Positions 18,008 through 26,878 of a stretch of DNA of 64,000 bases are shown here, piece after piece. Location of the stretch: NCBI RefSeq assembly GCF_003478035.1, contig NZ_QUEP01000007.1:124001-188000 (forward strand), given 5' to 3'. The position numbers and the translations under genes are program-made. Under the pieces are notes generated by a model. That model worked only from the letters and a program-made list of their open reading frames with translations, ran no database searches and was not told the DNA's origin. Every line of letters starts with the position of its first letter. Position 1 is the stretch's first letter. Source of the stretch: Clostridium sp. OF03-18AA (GTDB lineage: Bacteria > Bacillota > Clostridia > Lachnospirales > Lachnospiraceae).

Positions 18008-18929
18008 GAGGTGCACCTCCTCTTTTTACCGGTTTAGAGAAATATTTGCCCTTCATGTACGGGATCGCAAGGAATACCGCAACGACAAGAGCTGACAGGA
18101 GTTTTAAATCGTTGGAATTTAATCCCATCCAGAGTACAACCTGAAGGACCAGGTAGTAAATGATCGCGCCGAAGGCAACGGAGAACAGCTTGAAACCGAA
18201 GTTCTGGCTGATCTTTCCGAAAACAACCTCACCGATGATAACGGCTGCGAGACCGATCACGATGGCACCACGGCCTGCATTGACATCTGCAAATCCCTGA
18301 TACTGGGCATATAAGCCGCTCGCAAAGGCAACGATCCCGTTGGAGATCATAAGACCTAAGATCTTTGTGAAATCGGTATTGATGCCCTGGGCACGTGACA
18401 TGTTCTGATTGGAGCCTGTGGCACGGATGGAGCATCCGATCTCTGTTCCGAAGAACCAGTAGAGGACCGCGATCAAGATCACAATGATCAATGCCGTCAC
18501 GAAGATCGTGTTCCTGTAAAATACGACTCCCTTTACATAACGGAGAGACACTAAAAGATCATACTTATCCACACTGATGGCCTGATTTGCCTTACCGCCC
18601 ATAATGCGGAGGTTGATGGAGTAGAGACCAAGCTGGGTCAGGATTCCCGCAAGGATCGCCGGGATCCCCATCGCCGTGTGAAAGATTCCGGTCACAAGGC
18701 CCGCGATCATTCCCGCGATAAACGCCGCAAACAGGGACACTCCCACAGAATGTCCGTTTAACATGAAAATGATGCAGACAGCACCTCCCGTACACATGGT
18801 TCCGTCCACGGTAAGGTCTGCAAGATCGAGGATCTTATATGTAATATAAACGCCGATCGCCATGATGCCCCAGATGAGTCCCTGTGCACAGGCACCCGGC
18901 AATGCATTAAACAATGTTGCAAAATTCAC
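18000..18929 (-). CDS. ABC transporter permease, TrpY-type (BPD_transp_2)
   Basis: The 309-residue protein has eight to nine membrane helices. The region YKILDLADLTVDGTMCTGGAV near residue 30 and RATGSNQNMSRAQGINTDF near residue 180 mark the family of permeases that work with ABC_sub_bind proteins. Translation begins at a GTG following AGGAGGAAAGAAAC. Known relatives import tryptophan (TrpXYZ) or other small organic ligands; the ligand here is unknown. Confidence 0.88.
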   Translation of the reverse strand: MNFATLFNALPGACAQGLIWGIMAIGVYITYKILDLADLTVDGTMCTGGAVCIIFMLNGHSVGVSLFAAFIAGMIAGLVTGIFHTAMGIPAILAGILTQLGLYSINLRIMGGKANQAISVDKYDLLVSLRYVKGVVFYRNTIFVTALIIVILIAVLYWFFGTEIGCSIRATGSNQNMSRAQGINTDFTKILGLMISNGIVAFASGLYAQYQGFADVNAGRGAIVIGLAAVIIGEVVFGKISQNFGFKLFSVAFGAIIYYLVLQVVLWMGLNSNDLKLLSALVVAVFLAIPYMKGKYFSKPVKRGGAPRA

Positions 18930-18961
18930 GTTTCTTTCCTCCTATGGCTAATGATAACAAA

Positions 18962-18996
18962 CAGGGTGACAAAAGTTTTTGCTGTTTGCCACCCTG
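18962..18996 (-). terminator. Hairpin between receptor and permease genes
   Basis: On the minus RNA CAGGGTGGCAAA pairs with TTTGTCACCCTG (one G-U). No strong T-run follows, so it probably acts as a leaky terminator or as a stem protecting the receptor mRNA, letting the receptor be made in excess. Confidence 0.6.
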
Positions 18997-19021
18997 ATGT
19001 CCTCATAATTTCAAGTCGTTA

Positions 19022-20056
19022 TTATTCTTCGATCACAACGTAGTCATCCGGAACCGTGATTCCAAGTGCCTCACAGTTTGCCTTATTGTATTTCTTTGTT
19101 ACCTCCGGTGCAAACTCGATCGGCATTTCCTTTACATCTTTGCCGTCCATCAGGATCTCTGCGCCCATCTCACCGGCTTTGTATCCGATATCGTAGTAGT
19201 CGATGGAAAGAGTTGCAACGCCGCATCCGGAGCAGATTCCTTCTTCACCTGCAATTACCGGAACTTTCGCCGGAAGGCAGATATTGTTTATGATCTCTGC
19301 ATTGGAAGCAGCCGTATTGTCAGTCGGAACATAGAGAACATCGTTCTCGCCTGCTGCTGTTGTTGTTACGGAAGCGATATCGTTGGAGTCTGCGAAGGTG
19401 TATTCCTTACAGGTATATCCGAGATCCTCAAGATATCCTTTTACGGTTGTTGCCTGGTATTTGGAGTTCGGCTCTGCGGAGCAGTATAATAAGCCGACAT
19501 TCTTTGCATCCGGGAACAGCTCATTTAACATTGCTGCCTGCTGGTCGAGCGGAGCAAGGTCGGAGGTACCGGAGATGTTGAGACCTGTCGTACCTGTCCA
19601 GTTGTCGATATCAAGCGCTGTCGCGTAATCTGTGATGGAAGTTCCGAGAATCGGAATCTCGCTGGTTCCTGCTGCCGCTGCCTGAAGTGCTGCAGTCGCA
19701 TTTGCAAGGATCAGGTCCACATCGTTGGAAACGAACTGGTTGATGATCGTTGCGCAGGTAGCGGAATCGCCGGATGCGTTCTGAAGATCAAATTTAACAT
19801 TGTCACCGAGTTTATCTTTTAATGCAGCCTCGAAGCCTTCTGTCGCCGCATCAAGTGCCGGGTGCTGTACTAACTGGCAGATTCCCACATTGTAGGTCTT
19901 TCCGTCTTCTTTTGCTGCTTCTGTGGAATCGGCCGCTGCTGCTGTCGTTGTCTCTGCTGCAGCTGCTGTTGTCTCTGCTGTGGAACTGGATCCACATCCG
20001 GTTAATGCGGAAGCCGCTACAACGGCCGCCATTGCAAGTGCTGTTACTTTTTTCAT
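19022..20056 (-). CDS. ABC transporter substrate-binding lipoprotein, TrpX-type
   Basis: The 344-residue product has a lipoprotein leader with LTGC near residue 21, then a 30-residue Thr/Ala linker. The two-lobed ABC_sub_bind domain starts at YNVGICQLVQHPALDA, and continues with ILGTSITDYATAL, GLLYCSAEPNSKYQ and VIAGEEGICSGCGVATLSIDYYDIGYKAG. Serine and threonine residues at EPNS and TLSIDYYD line the ligand site in the family. Length is normal. It is the first gene of the operon and has a promoter plus a structured leader. Confidence 0.9.
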   Translation of the reverse strand: MKKVTALAMAAVVAASALTGCGSSSTAETTAAAAETTTAAAADSTEAAKEDGKTYNVGICQLVQHPALDAATEGFEAALKDKLGDNVKFDLQNASGDSATCATIINQFVSNDVDLILANATAALQAAAAGTSEIPILGTSITDYATALDIDNWTGTTGLNISGTSDLAPLDQQAAMLNELFPDAKNVGLLYCSAEPNSKYQATTVKGYLEDLGYTCKEYTFADSNDIASVTTTAAGENDVLYVPTDNTAASNAEIINNICLPAKVPVIAGEEGICSGCGVATLSIDYYDIGYKAGEMGAEILMDGKDVKEMPIEFAPEVTKKYNKANCEALGITVPDDYVVIEE

Positions 20057-20196
20057 AATATCGATCTCCCCTCAGTTTTTCTTTTTTGTAACATCCCGCT
20101 GTCATTTTCAGGATCTATAGATCCTCCCCTTCAGACGGGATCTCACATTCTCAAATGCGTTGTTGCGTTACGCTTTAACGCATGTAAGTGAAACTG
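20057..20196 (-). other. Structured 5' leader of the TrpX-type operon
   Basis: The 140-base leader begins with overlapping stems: GCGTTA/TAACGC near 20165-20181 and the alternative ATGCGTT/AACGCAT. A longer helix ATCCCG...CGGGAT follows and encloses the perfect palindrome AGGATCTATAGATCCT at 20110-20125. I see no T-box (no GGTGG-CCGCG sequence), no thiamine or other known riboswitch motif. Mutually exclusive stems suggest regulation, mechanism unknown. Confidence 0.45.
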
Positions 20197-20201
20197 TCCT
20201 T

Positions 20202-20230
20202 ATCATACACCTATACGCCGGATTCGTCAA
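20202..20230 (-). promoter_or_regulatory. Sigma-A promoter of the TrpX-type operon
   Basis: Minus strand TTGACG (20225-20230), 17-base spacer, TATGAT (20202-20207). Confidence 0.75.
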
Positions 20231-20270
20231 GCTTGATTTTCCTGTTTTTACCTTTTCTTGTTACAGTACA

Positions 20271-20402
20271 CGGGCACTCTATGCCCGCGCACTGTAGCAG
20301 GATTTTGCCGATGCTTCGCATTCCGAATCGGCAAAATCCACGACCACAACGTTATCATACGGAATTTTCAGTTCAGAAAATTCCTATCCGTGAAAAGTAA
20401 CC
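20271..20402 (-). repeat. Three-hairpin interspersed element, copy 3
   Basis: Complete copy with hairpins ACAGTACACGGGCA/TGCCCGCGCACTGT, GATTTTGCCGAT/ATCGGCAAAATC and GGAATTTT/AAAATTCC, placed right behind recQ in the direction of transcription. Confidence 0.85.
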
Positions 20403-20459
20403 TTTTCTCAATATCCCACAATAATTGTAGGTTTTCCACAATTTGCCAGACGATTTTTG

Positions 20460-22325
20460 TCAGGAAACGGAATCCGTTTTATCCGCAAAAACTTTCAGGA
20501 ATCTCTCCCCATACTTCGCATACTTAAATTCCCCGACTCCGGAGACCGTCAGCATTTCTTCCTTATTCTTCGGTCTGATCAGACACATATGCACCAGAGT
20601 CTTATCGGAAAATACGATATACGGTGGAACCTTCTCCTCCCGCGCGATCTCACGGCGCAGTTCTTTTAACCGGTCAAACAGTGTCGTCTCCACCTCCGTA
20701 AACGACTCGGTACCGGCTGCCATCTTCGGCTTCTTCGTGCCGGAGATCTTCCCCGTCTTCACTCTCTCCTGCTCCTTCGGAAGCTTCATCATGACCGTTT
20801 CACCGTCGTTTAAAAGCGCTTCCGCATTCTTTCCCGGCTTCACGATCGCGTACTCGTCAGAGGTCACCACCAGATATTCTTTTATCTGCAGAAAATTTAA
20901 AACCTGTCTTAACCTGTAGACCGGGACTTTTGCCAGCTTTCCGTAAAAGGAATTTTCATCCATGTGATAATTCCTGATCTTCGCCGTCGAAGCTCCGTGC
21001 ACCGTGTCGAGGATCACCGTTGTCCCGTACCGCCCGCGGCACTCCGCGACGCAGCCGACGATGGCTCTCGCGATCTCCGTCACATCCGTCTCCTCAAACT
21101 GTGTCTTACAATTAGAACAGTTTCCGCAGTATCCGCTTCCGTACTCCCCGAAATACCGGAGAATATATTCCCTGAGGCAGTCATTCGTAAAGCAGTAGAA
21201 TGTCATCTTTTTTAACCGTTCCCGGTCGCGCTCCGCAACGATCTGCCTTGTCACATCGTCGAGCTCTTCGTTGTCACGGTTGTTGTCGATAAACATCTGG
21301 TTCGTCACGACATCCCGCCCGCCGTACAGGAGCAGACAATCCGCCGGTTCCCCGTCACGCCCTGCGCGCCCGGCTTCCTGATAGTAACTCTCCATATTTT
21401 TCGGCATGTTGTAGTGGATCACAAAGCGGACATTCGATTTGTCGATCCCCATTCCAAACGCGTTTGTCGCCACCATGATCTGGGCGCGGTCGAAGATAAA
21501 ATCTTCCTGATTCTGCTTTCTCTCGCTGTCGGAAAGTCCCGCATGGTATCTCGTCACGGAGAATCCGTCCTTCATCAGCTTCTCCGTCACTTCCTCCACG
21601 AGTTTTCTCGTCAGGCAGTAGACGATGCCGCACTGTCCTGCATGTTCTTCGATATATGTTTTTACTGCCGCATATTTATCTTTCGGGCTCTGAACCTCAA
21701 AGTAGAGATTCGGGCGGTCAAATCCCGTCGTCGTCACGACCGGATCCTGCAGCTTTAAGAGATCGATAATGTCATCCCGGACTTCCGCAGTCGCGGTCGC
21801 CGTAAAGGCGCTGACGACCGGGCGCTCCGGAAGTGCCCGCAGGAATTCCTCGATCTTTAAGTATCCTGGCCGGAAATCCTGGCCCCACTGGGAGACGCAG
21901 TGCGCCTCATCGACCGCCACCATGGCGATCTTCGCATGGACGGCAAAATCAAGAAATTCCGGAGTCAGAAGCCGCTCAGGAGCGACGTAGATGATCGGAT
22001 ACCGTCCCTCTCTCGCATATCCGAGCGCCTTATAATACTGTCCCGCCGTCAGGGAACTGTTCAGGTACGCAGCATGAACGCCCGCCTGGTTCAGGGCGCT
22101 GACCTGGTCTTTCATAAGTGAGATCAGGGGCGAGATCACCAGCGTGATCCCCCCGTTTGCCCCCGCCATCAGAGCCGGGATCTGATAACACAGGGACTTT
22201 CCTGCGCCCGTCGGCATGATCCCCAGCACATCCCTGCCGGAAGTGATCGCATCGATCATCTTCTCCTGCCCGTCCCGGAACGTGTCATAACCGAAATATT
22301 GTTTGAGAACCTCATATTTATCCAT
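20460..22325 (-). CDS. recQ: RecQ-family ATP-dependent DNA helicase
   Basis: The 621-residue superfamily 2 helicase unwinds DNA 3' to 5' in recombination and fork repair. In order it has motif 0 FGYDTFRDGQEKMI, Walker A MPTGAGKSLCYQIPA, DEAH box VAVDEAHCVSQWG, FTATAT, QEAGRAGRDG (motif VI), and a zinc-binding RQC region with CFTNDC and CGNCSNCK. A C-terminal HRDC domain contains PPYIVFSDKTL and LTVSGVGEFKYAKYG. That is complete RecQ of normal size. The ATG at 22323-22325 begins MDKYEVLKQYFG; a frame extension upstream lacks conservation. Confidence 0.95.
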   Translation of the reverse strand: MDKYEVLKQYFGYDTFRDGQEKMIDAITSGRDVLGIMPTGAGKSLCYQIPALMAGANGGITLVISPLISLMKDQVSALNQAGVHAAYLNSSLTAGQYYKALGYAREGRYPIIYVAPERLLTPEFLDFAVHAKIAMVAVDEAHCVSQWGQDFRPGYLKIEEFLRALPERPVVSAFTATATAEVRDDIIDLLKLQDPVVTTTGFDRPNLYFEVQSPKDKYAAVKTYIEEHAGQCGIVYCLTRKLVEEVTEKLMKDGFSVTRYHAGLSDSERKQNQEDFIFDRAQIMVATNAFGMGIDKSNVRFVIHYNMPKNMESYYQEAGRAGRDGEPADCLLLYGGRDVVTNQMFIDNNRDNEELDDVTRQIVAERDRERLKKMTFYCFTNDCLREYILRYFGEYGSGYCGNCSNCKTQFEETDVTEIARAIVGCVAECRGRYGTTVILDTVHGASTAKIRNYHMDENSFYGKLAKVPVYRLRQVLNFLQIKEYLVVTSDEYAIVKPGKNAEALLNDGETVMMKLPKEQERVKTGKISGTKKPKMAAGTESFTEVETTLFDRLKELRREIAREEKVPPYIVFSDKTLVHMCLIRPKNKEEMLTVSGVGEFKYAKYGERFLKVFADKTDSVS

Positions 22326-22498
22326 AAAAGTAATGATCCCTTTCCACACCCGCCAATTGCTGCCGGGAACCTTTTTATCGTTGATCTGTTGGCTGCAGCT
22401 GGTGAACCGCTTTCCAGTTGTCTGTCCATGATATCACTCTCCCGCCGCCCCCGCAAGTATGACCGCCATTAAAATTTCATAAACAAATCGGCAACCGT

Positions 22499-22702
22499 TA
22501 CAGTACACGGGCACTCTATGCCCGCGCACTGTAACAGGATTTTGCCGATGCTCCGCATTCCGAATCGGCAAAATCTGCGACCACAACTGTATCATACGGA
22601 ATTTTCAGTTCAGAAAATTCCTACCCGTGAAAAGTAACCGACAACCACTACTGTATGATACAGCATTTTCAATTCAGAAAATTCCTGCCTGCGAAAAATA
22701 AC
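22499..22702 (-). repeat. Three-hairpin element, copy 4, with an extra third hairpin
   Basis: A full copy (22499-22639) is followed in tandem by a second tail unit (22640-22702: CTGTATGATACAGCATTTTC through ATTCCTGCCTGCGAAAAATAAC). It sits between the divergent recQ and xpt genes. Confidence 0.85.
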
Positions 22703-22736
22703 TTTTTATCTCATCCACGGCCCGCCGCTTTTTATC

Positions 22737-22765
22737 TTGTAATCTCTCCCCGATATTGCTATAAT
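22737..22765 (+). promoter_or_regulatory. Sigma-A promoter of xpt
   Basis: TTGTAA (22737-22742), 17-base spacer, TATAAT (22760-22765). The leader of about 45 bases is too short for a purine riboswitch. Confidence 0.85.
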
Positions 22766-22815
22766 TGGATACAATACAAAGATACTCAAAAAGAGTGATT
22801 GACGGAGGAGAAAAC

Positions 22816-23400
22816 ATGAACTTTTTAGAAGAGCGCATCGCAAAAGACGGTGTGGTAAAAGAAGGAAACGTATTAAAGGTTGACAGCTTTTTAAACCATC
22901 AGATGGATATCGAGCTTTTTGACGAGATGGGTGCGGAATTCAAGCGCCGTTTTGCCAATGAAAATATCAACAAGATCCTGACGATCGAGGCATCCGGTAT
23001 CGGTATCGCCTGTATCGTGGCAATGCACTTCCATGTGCCGGTCGTATTTGCAAAGAAATCCCAGAGCATCAACCTCGACGGCGAAATGTATGTGGCGGAA
23101 GTTGAATCCTTCACCCATAAATGCAAGAACCAGGTTATCGTCTCCAAAAAGTTCCTTTCCCCGGACGATCACGTTCTGATCATCGACGACTTCCTTGCGA
23201 ACGGCTACGCGCTTCAGGGACTGATCTCGATCGTCCATGACGCAGGCGCTACCGTTGAGGGAATCGGCATCGCGATCGAGAAAGGATTCCAGATCGGCGG
23301 ACAGGTCATCCGAAATCTCGGCTACCACTTAGAGTCCCTGGCGATCGTAGATTCCATGGATCCGGCCACCGGAACCGTTAACTTCCGAAGCCAGGAATAG
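22816..23400 (+). CDS. xpt: Xanthine phosphoribosyltransferase
   Basis: The 194-residue enzyme converts xanthine and PRPP to XMP in purine salvage. The PRPP-binding loop [19 protein letters not shown] (about residues 122-140) is exactly that of Xpt, and [21 protein letters not shown] forms the first loop. Length equals the usual 190-194. The ATG follows GGAGGAG. Unlike Bacillus xpt there is no purine riboswitch and no pbuX behind it. It is monocistronic and ends at a hairpin terminator. Confidence 0.95.
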   Translation: MNFLEERIAKDGVVKEGNVLKVDSFLNHQMDIELFDEMGAEFKRRFANENINKILTIEASGIGIACIVAMHFHVPVVFAKKSQSINLDGEMYVAEVESFTHKCKNQVIVSKKFLSPDDHVLIIDDFLANGYALQGLISIVHDAGATVEGIGIAIEKGFQIGGQVIRNLGYHLESLAIVDSMDPATGTVNFRSQE

Positions 23401-23404
23401 AAAA

Positions 23405-23424
23405 GAATGTGCCTCGGCACATTC
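23405..23424. other. Hairpin just after xpt
   Basis: GAATGTGCC pairs with GGCACATTC around a short loop, five bases past the stop; GC-rich palindromic DNA continues to 23480. Confidence 0.5.
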
Positions 23425-23478
23425 TCGCGCCGAGCGCGGTCGCTTGCGACAACCATCATCTTCGCGCGAGTGCGCATC

Positions 23479-23502
23479 TTAGGCACGCAGTGCCTTTTTA
23501 TT
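23479..23502 (+). terminator. Terminator of xpt
   Basis: AGGCAC/GTGCCT stem followed by TTTTTATTT. Confidence 0.75.
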
Positions 23503-23533
23503 TAACAGGAAGTTCCATCGGAATTTCCTGTTG
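23502..23533. repeat. Short hairpin repeat R2, copy b
   Basis: AACAGGAAGTTCC...GGAATTTCCTGTT; nearly identical to the copies at 9701 and 62591. Confidence 0.7.
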
Positions 23534-23537
23534 AATA

Positions 23538-23592
23538 AAAAAGAACATCCTGCAGTCAGTACCCAATGTACCGGCCGCAGGATGTTTTTTTA
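23538..23592. terminator. Bidirectional terminator between xpt and the CNNM gene
   Basis: AACATCCTGC (23544-23553) pairs with GCAGGATGTT (23577-23586), with A- and T-runs on either side. Confidence 0.85.
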
Positions 23593-25002
23593 TTTTTTCC
23601 TGTCAGTTTTCTCATTCATCTCGTTCCCGTTTTTCGCTTCTGTTCCGCTCTTCTCCTTCGGAAGCGGGATCGCGAGAACGGTCTGGATCACCTTGTTCTC
23701 CACCTTCATGATCTTTAAGAGGTAATCCCCGATCCTGACACTTCCCTTCTCTCCAACCTTCGGGATATGTCCGATCCTCGATACCATAAAACCGTTCAGG
23801 GTATCAAAATTGTCCTTATCTTCCTTATCAAATTCCACTCCGAGCGTCTCTTCCACGTCGTCCAGAAGGGTGAGACCCGTGAGCTCATATGTACCGTTTT
23901 TCCGGGATACGATATCCGGCTCTTCCTTGTCGTACTCGTCGAGGATATTTCCGACGATCTCCTCGAGAATGTCCTCCATCGTGACGATGCCGGCAAGCTG
24001 ACCATACTCATCCACCACAAGTTCGATGTGGATCTTCTGGGACTGCATCTCCTTAAAAAGAGCGTTGATATTTTTCGTCTCCGGGATGAAATGAGGACTT
24101 CTCAAAAGGCCCTTGATCTTTGCGATCGGCGTGTTCAGATGGTCCTTGGAATCCGTATAGTGGAGCATGTCGCGCATGTGAAGGATGCCGATGATATTGT
24201 CGATATCTTCGGAATAAACAGGAAATCTCGAATAATTTGCTTCCTTCACAACGAAATCGAGCGCTTCCTTCAGAGTCATCTCCCCGTCGAGTGCGATGAC
24301 CGCGGTCCTGTGTGTCATGATATCCGCCGCCACCTTATCGTCAAACTCAAAGATGTTCGTGATCATCTCCGCCTCGCTGGCCTCCAGAACGCCCTGTTCA
24401 TGGCCTTCATTGACCATGTACATGATATCTTCCTCAGTCACGTTGTCATCCTTCTCGCGGATATCGATCCCAACCGTCTTTAAGGAAATATAGGCAAACT
24501 GGTCCATCAGCCACGCAAACGGAAAGAGACATTTTGTCACAAGTTCCACGAGCGGCAGAACTTTATAACAGAAGCGGATCGGGCTCTTTGCCGCGATGCG
24601 CTTCGGGATCACGATCCCGAGCCCCGTGAGCAGAAATGCGATCCCGACGAGTCCCGCAATGTAGGCAATCCCCACCGCTGCCGGATGCGGGATCTGTGTA
24701 TGCGTCCCGATTAAAGCCGTGAGTTTTTTTACCACAAACGCCAGCGAGGACGCGCCCATCGCAAGCGTCAGGATACTCGTCGCGAGCTGGTTCGTGCGGA
24801 TGAAGAGATACGGGTCTCCCTGTATCTTTAAAAGTTTTTCCGCCCGCTTGTTTCCTTCGTCGCGCTCATCCTCCAGCGCACTGGTGTTCAGGGCCTGAAC
24901 GGCCGCACCGAATCCGTACATCACCGCAAACAGGATCACTGATGCGGCAAACAGAACAATTCCTATCCATGAATTGCCATCGTCCATGAGATTTTCCAAC
25001 AC
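23590..25002 (-). CDS. CNNM/HlyC-CorC family membrane protein with CBS pair
   Basis: The 470-residue protein has an N-terminal DUF21 domain with four membrane helices (about residues 8-160, including VIPKRIAAKSP). A pair of CBS domains follows (about 205-330: IMTHRTAVIALDGEMTLKEAL, YSRFPVY, IVTMEDILEEIVG) and then a CorC_HlyC transporter-associated domain (about 345-440: LNGFMVSRIGHIPKVGE). Relatives move or sense magnesium; the haemolysin name is historical. The start is uncertain: a GTG at 25002 or the ATG five codons downstream. It is the only gene of its transcript. Confidence 0.88.
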   Translation of the reverse strand: MLENLMDDGNSWIGIVLFAASVILFAVMYGFGAAVQALNTSALEDERDEGNKRAEKLLKIQGDPYLFIRTNQLATSILTLAMGASSLAFVVKKLTALIGTHTQIPHPAAVGIAYIAGLVGIAFLLTGLGIVIPKRIAAKSPIRFCYKVLPLVELVTKCLFPFAWLMDQFAYISLKTVGIDIREKDDNVTEEDIMYMVNEGHEQGVLEASEAEMITNIFEFDDKVAADIMTHRTAVIALDGEMTLKEALDFVVKEANYSRFPVYSEDIDNIIGILHMRDMLHYTDSKDHLNTPIAKIKGLLRSPHFIPETKNINALFKEMQSQKIHIELVVDEYGQLAGIVTMEDILEEIVGNILDEYDKEEPDIVSRKNGTYELTGLTLLDDVEETLGVEFDKEDKDNFDTLNGFMVSRIGHIPKVGEKGSVRIGDYLLKIMKVENKVIQTVLAIPLPKEKSGTEAKNGNEMNEKTDRKK

Positions 25003-25118
25003 TCCTTTATCTTTCCATAACTATCCTATTTTTTCAGTTACTTTTTTCCGTATTTCGTCCACTATAACATCTATTTCCATGCCCGTCAAGGAATCATTCC
25101 GCCGTATCACTTTTCACG

Positions 25119-25155
25119 TTACAGTACACGGGTCCTCCATGCCCGCGCACTGCAG
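25119..25155 (-). repeat. Hairpin 1 of the three-hairpin element, isolated copy
   Basis: TTACAGTACACGGGTCCTCCATGCCCGCGCACTG matches hairpin 1; a different stem (AACTGC/GCAGTT) follows in place of hairpin 2. It lies just behind mazF in the direction of transcription. Confidence 0.7.
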
Positions 25156-25200
25156 CGCCAAACTGCGATTATGTAGCAGTTTTTTCTCCCCGCACGGTCC

Positions 25201-25551
25201 TCAAAAACCGCCAAGTTCCAGACTGACCTTCAATGCGTCATTTACCTGGTCCAGCAGGTCCCCGTCAAGATGGCAGATCTTTTCCCTTAATCGCTGCTTG
25301 TCGATGGTCCTCAACTGTTCCAGGAGGATCACCGAATCCTTCATCATGTCGCAGTCCCTCGCGGATAACTCCACATGAGTTGGAAGTTTCGCCTTATTCA
25401 TCCTCGATGTGATCGCCGCACAGATCACAGTCGGACTGTGTTTGTTTCCCACATCGTTCTGGATGATGAGCACAGGGCGCACACCTCCCTGCTCAGAACC
25501 TACCACCGGTCTTAGATCCGCATAATAAATATCGCCCCGTCTGATGATCAC
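25201..25551 (-). CDS. MazF/PemK-type endoribonuclease toxin
   Basis: The 116-residue product has the size and sequence of Bacillus Endo[23 protein letters not shown], the catalytic Arg and Thr in [12 protein letters not shown] and [20 protein letters not shown], and [16 protein letters not shown]. Such toxins cut single-stranded mRNA at a short recognition site. The GTG at 25549-25551 gives the family-length protein and has GGAG before it. It follows alr, as in Bacillus, but the antitoxin gene normally between alr and the toxin is missing: the 151-base gap has room only for a peptide of about 21 codons. Regulation must come from elsewhere if this toxin is active. Confidence 0.92.
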   Translation of the reverse strand: MIIRRGDIYYADLRPVVGSEQGGVRPVLIIQNDVGNKHSPTVICAAITSRMNKAKLPTHVELSARDCDMMKDSVILLEQLRTIDKQRLREKICHLDGDLLDQVNDALKVSLELGGF

Positions 25552-25702
25552 AAGTCTCACGCTCCGTCTGAATTTCTGCGGAGAGTCCGGGGCTGCTGTC
25601 AAAGCCATAACGGTATCTTTTTTGACAGCTTCCCTGACATTTCCGTATTCAGATTGTTCCCCACTTATGATATTTTATTCAGAAATCGCGGCGGCGTGCC
25701 GG

Positions 25703-26878
25703 TCAGAATCCGACATACTCCTCATCCGGGCAGTTCATGATCCCGAGGACCTTTCCGTTCTTCACATACACACGCGGAACCCGCTTTCCGATCAGACACG
25801 GGATCTCGTAATGGAAGCCGCCGGAAACCTCTGCGATCTCCTCCATCGTGATCTCTTCCTCCCCGTCTCTTCCGATCAGGGTCACAAGATCTCCCTCTTT
25901 GGCCTCCGGAATCCCGGTAAGATCCACCATGAACTGGTCCATGCAGACGCGGCCGAGGATCTTCGCGCGCTTTCCGTGGATCAGCACTTCCCCGCGGCCG
26001 GACAGGTTTCTCGGATATCCGTCCCCGTAACCGGCGGAGACTGTCGCAATCCGCATCGTCCGGTCTGCCTTGAACGTTCCTCCGTAGCTGACTTCAGTTC
26101 CAGGCCCGATCTCCTTGATATACGTGATAAAGCTCTTCAGTGCCATCGCCGGCTTCATCGTGAGGATATCCTTTCTCACCTCATCCGACGGGTACAGACC
26201 GTAGATCGTGATCCCGGCGCGGACTGCATCCATGTTCATCTCCTGCATCTCCACGATCCCGGCGCTGTTGGAGCAATGGCAGACCGGAACCTCCACGCCT
26301 GCTGCCTTCACAGCATCGCAGAAGTTCTTAAACCGATCATACTGCTGTCTCGCACCAGTCTTATCCGCCTCATCCGCTCTCGCAAAATGCGTGAACATGC
26401 CGTCGATCTTCACTCCCGGAAGCGCCGCGATCTTTTTTACCATCTCCACGGACGCCGTGTCCGGTCTGAGTCCGATCCGGCTCATTCCGGTATCCACCGC
26501 GATATGGACGTGGGCTGTCTTTTCCAGCTTTTCTGCAGCTTCTGACATTCCCTCTGCCTTATCCAGTTCAAAGACCGGCATGCAGAGCTCCTGCCGGATG
26601 CACTCCTCGTATCTCGGAGCAGCGACCGGACCGAGGATCAGGATCTCCTTCGTGATCCCGTGTTTCCGCAGCTGCACACCTTCCTCAACGGTCGCGACCG
26701 CATATCCGCATACAAAGCGGTCAATCGTCTTCGCGACCGGAACGGCGCCGTGTCCGTAAGCATCCGTTTTCACGACTCCGTACATCTTTGTCCCCGGGCG
26801 GAGATTTTTCTCCATCGCCTCCATGTTTTCCTCTATATGACCCAGATCGATCTCTGTATAAATTCTGTCAAATTTCAT
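25703..26878 (-). CDS. alr: Alanine racemase
   Basis: The 391-residue PLP enzyme makes D-alanine for peptidoglycan. The PLP lysine is in VVKTDAYGHGA (residue 37), the second catalytic base is the Tyr in EVSYGGTF, and the dimer-interface segment VCMDQFMVDLT is present. Length is usual. The ATG at 26876-26878 follows GGAGG and overlaps the end of the preceding nnr gene by 11 bases. It is the fourth gene of the rex-acpS-nnr-alr-mazF operon, a gene order close to acpS-alr-ndoA of Bacillus. Confidence 0.95.
   Translation of the reverse strand: MKFDRIYTEIDLGHIEENMEAMEKNLRPGTKMYGVVKTDAYGHGAVPVAKTIDRFVCGYAVATVEEGVQLRKHGITKEILILGPVAAPRYEECIRQELCMPVFELDKAEGMSEAAEKLEKTAHVHIAVDTGMSRIGLRPDTASVEMVKKIAALPGVKIDGMFTHFARADEADKTGARQQYDRFKNFCDAVKAAGVEVPVCHCSNSAGIVEMQEMNMDAVRAGITIYGLYPSDEVRKDILTMKPAMALKSFITYIKEIGPGTEVSYGGTFKADRTMRIATVSAGYGDGYPRNLSGRGEVLIHGKRAKILGRVCMDQFMVDLTGIPEAKEGDLVTLIGRDGEEEITMEEIAEVSGGFHYEIPCLIGKRVPRVYVKNGKVLGIMNCPDEEYVGF

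Noticed and set aside
20057..20196. T-box or thiamine riboswitch before the TrpX-type gene
   Set aside because: The invariant T-box sequence and the thiamine-box core are both missing.
22766..22815. Purine riboswitch before xpt
   Set aside because: The leader is about 45 bases and lacks the three-way junction sequence.
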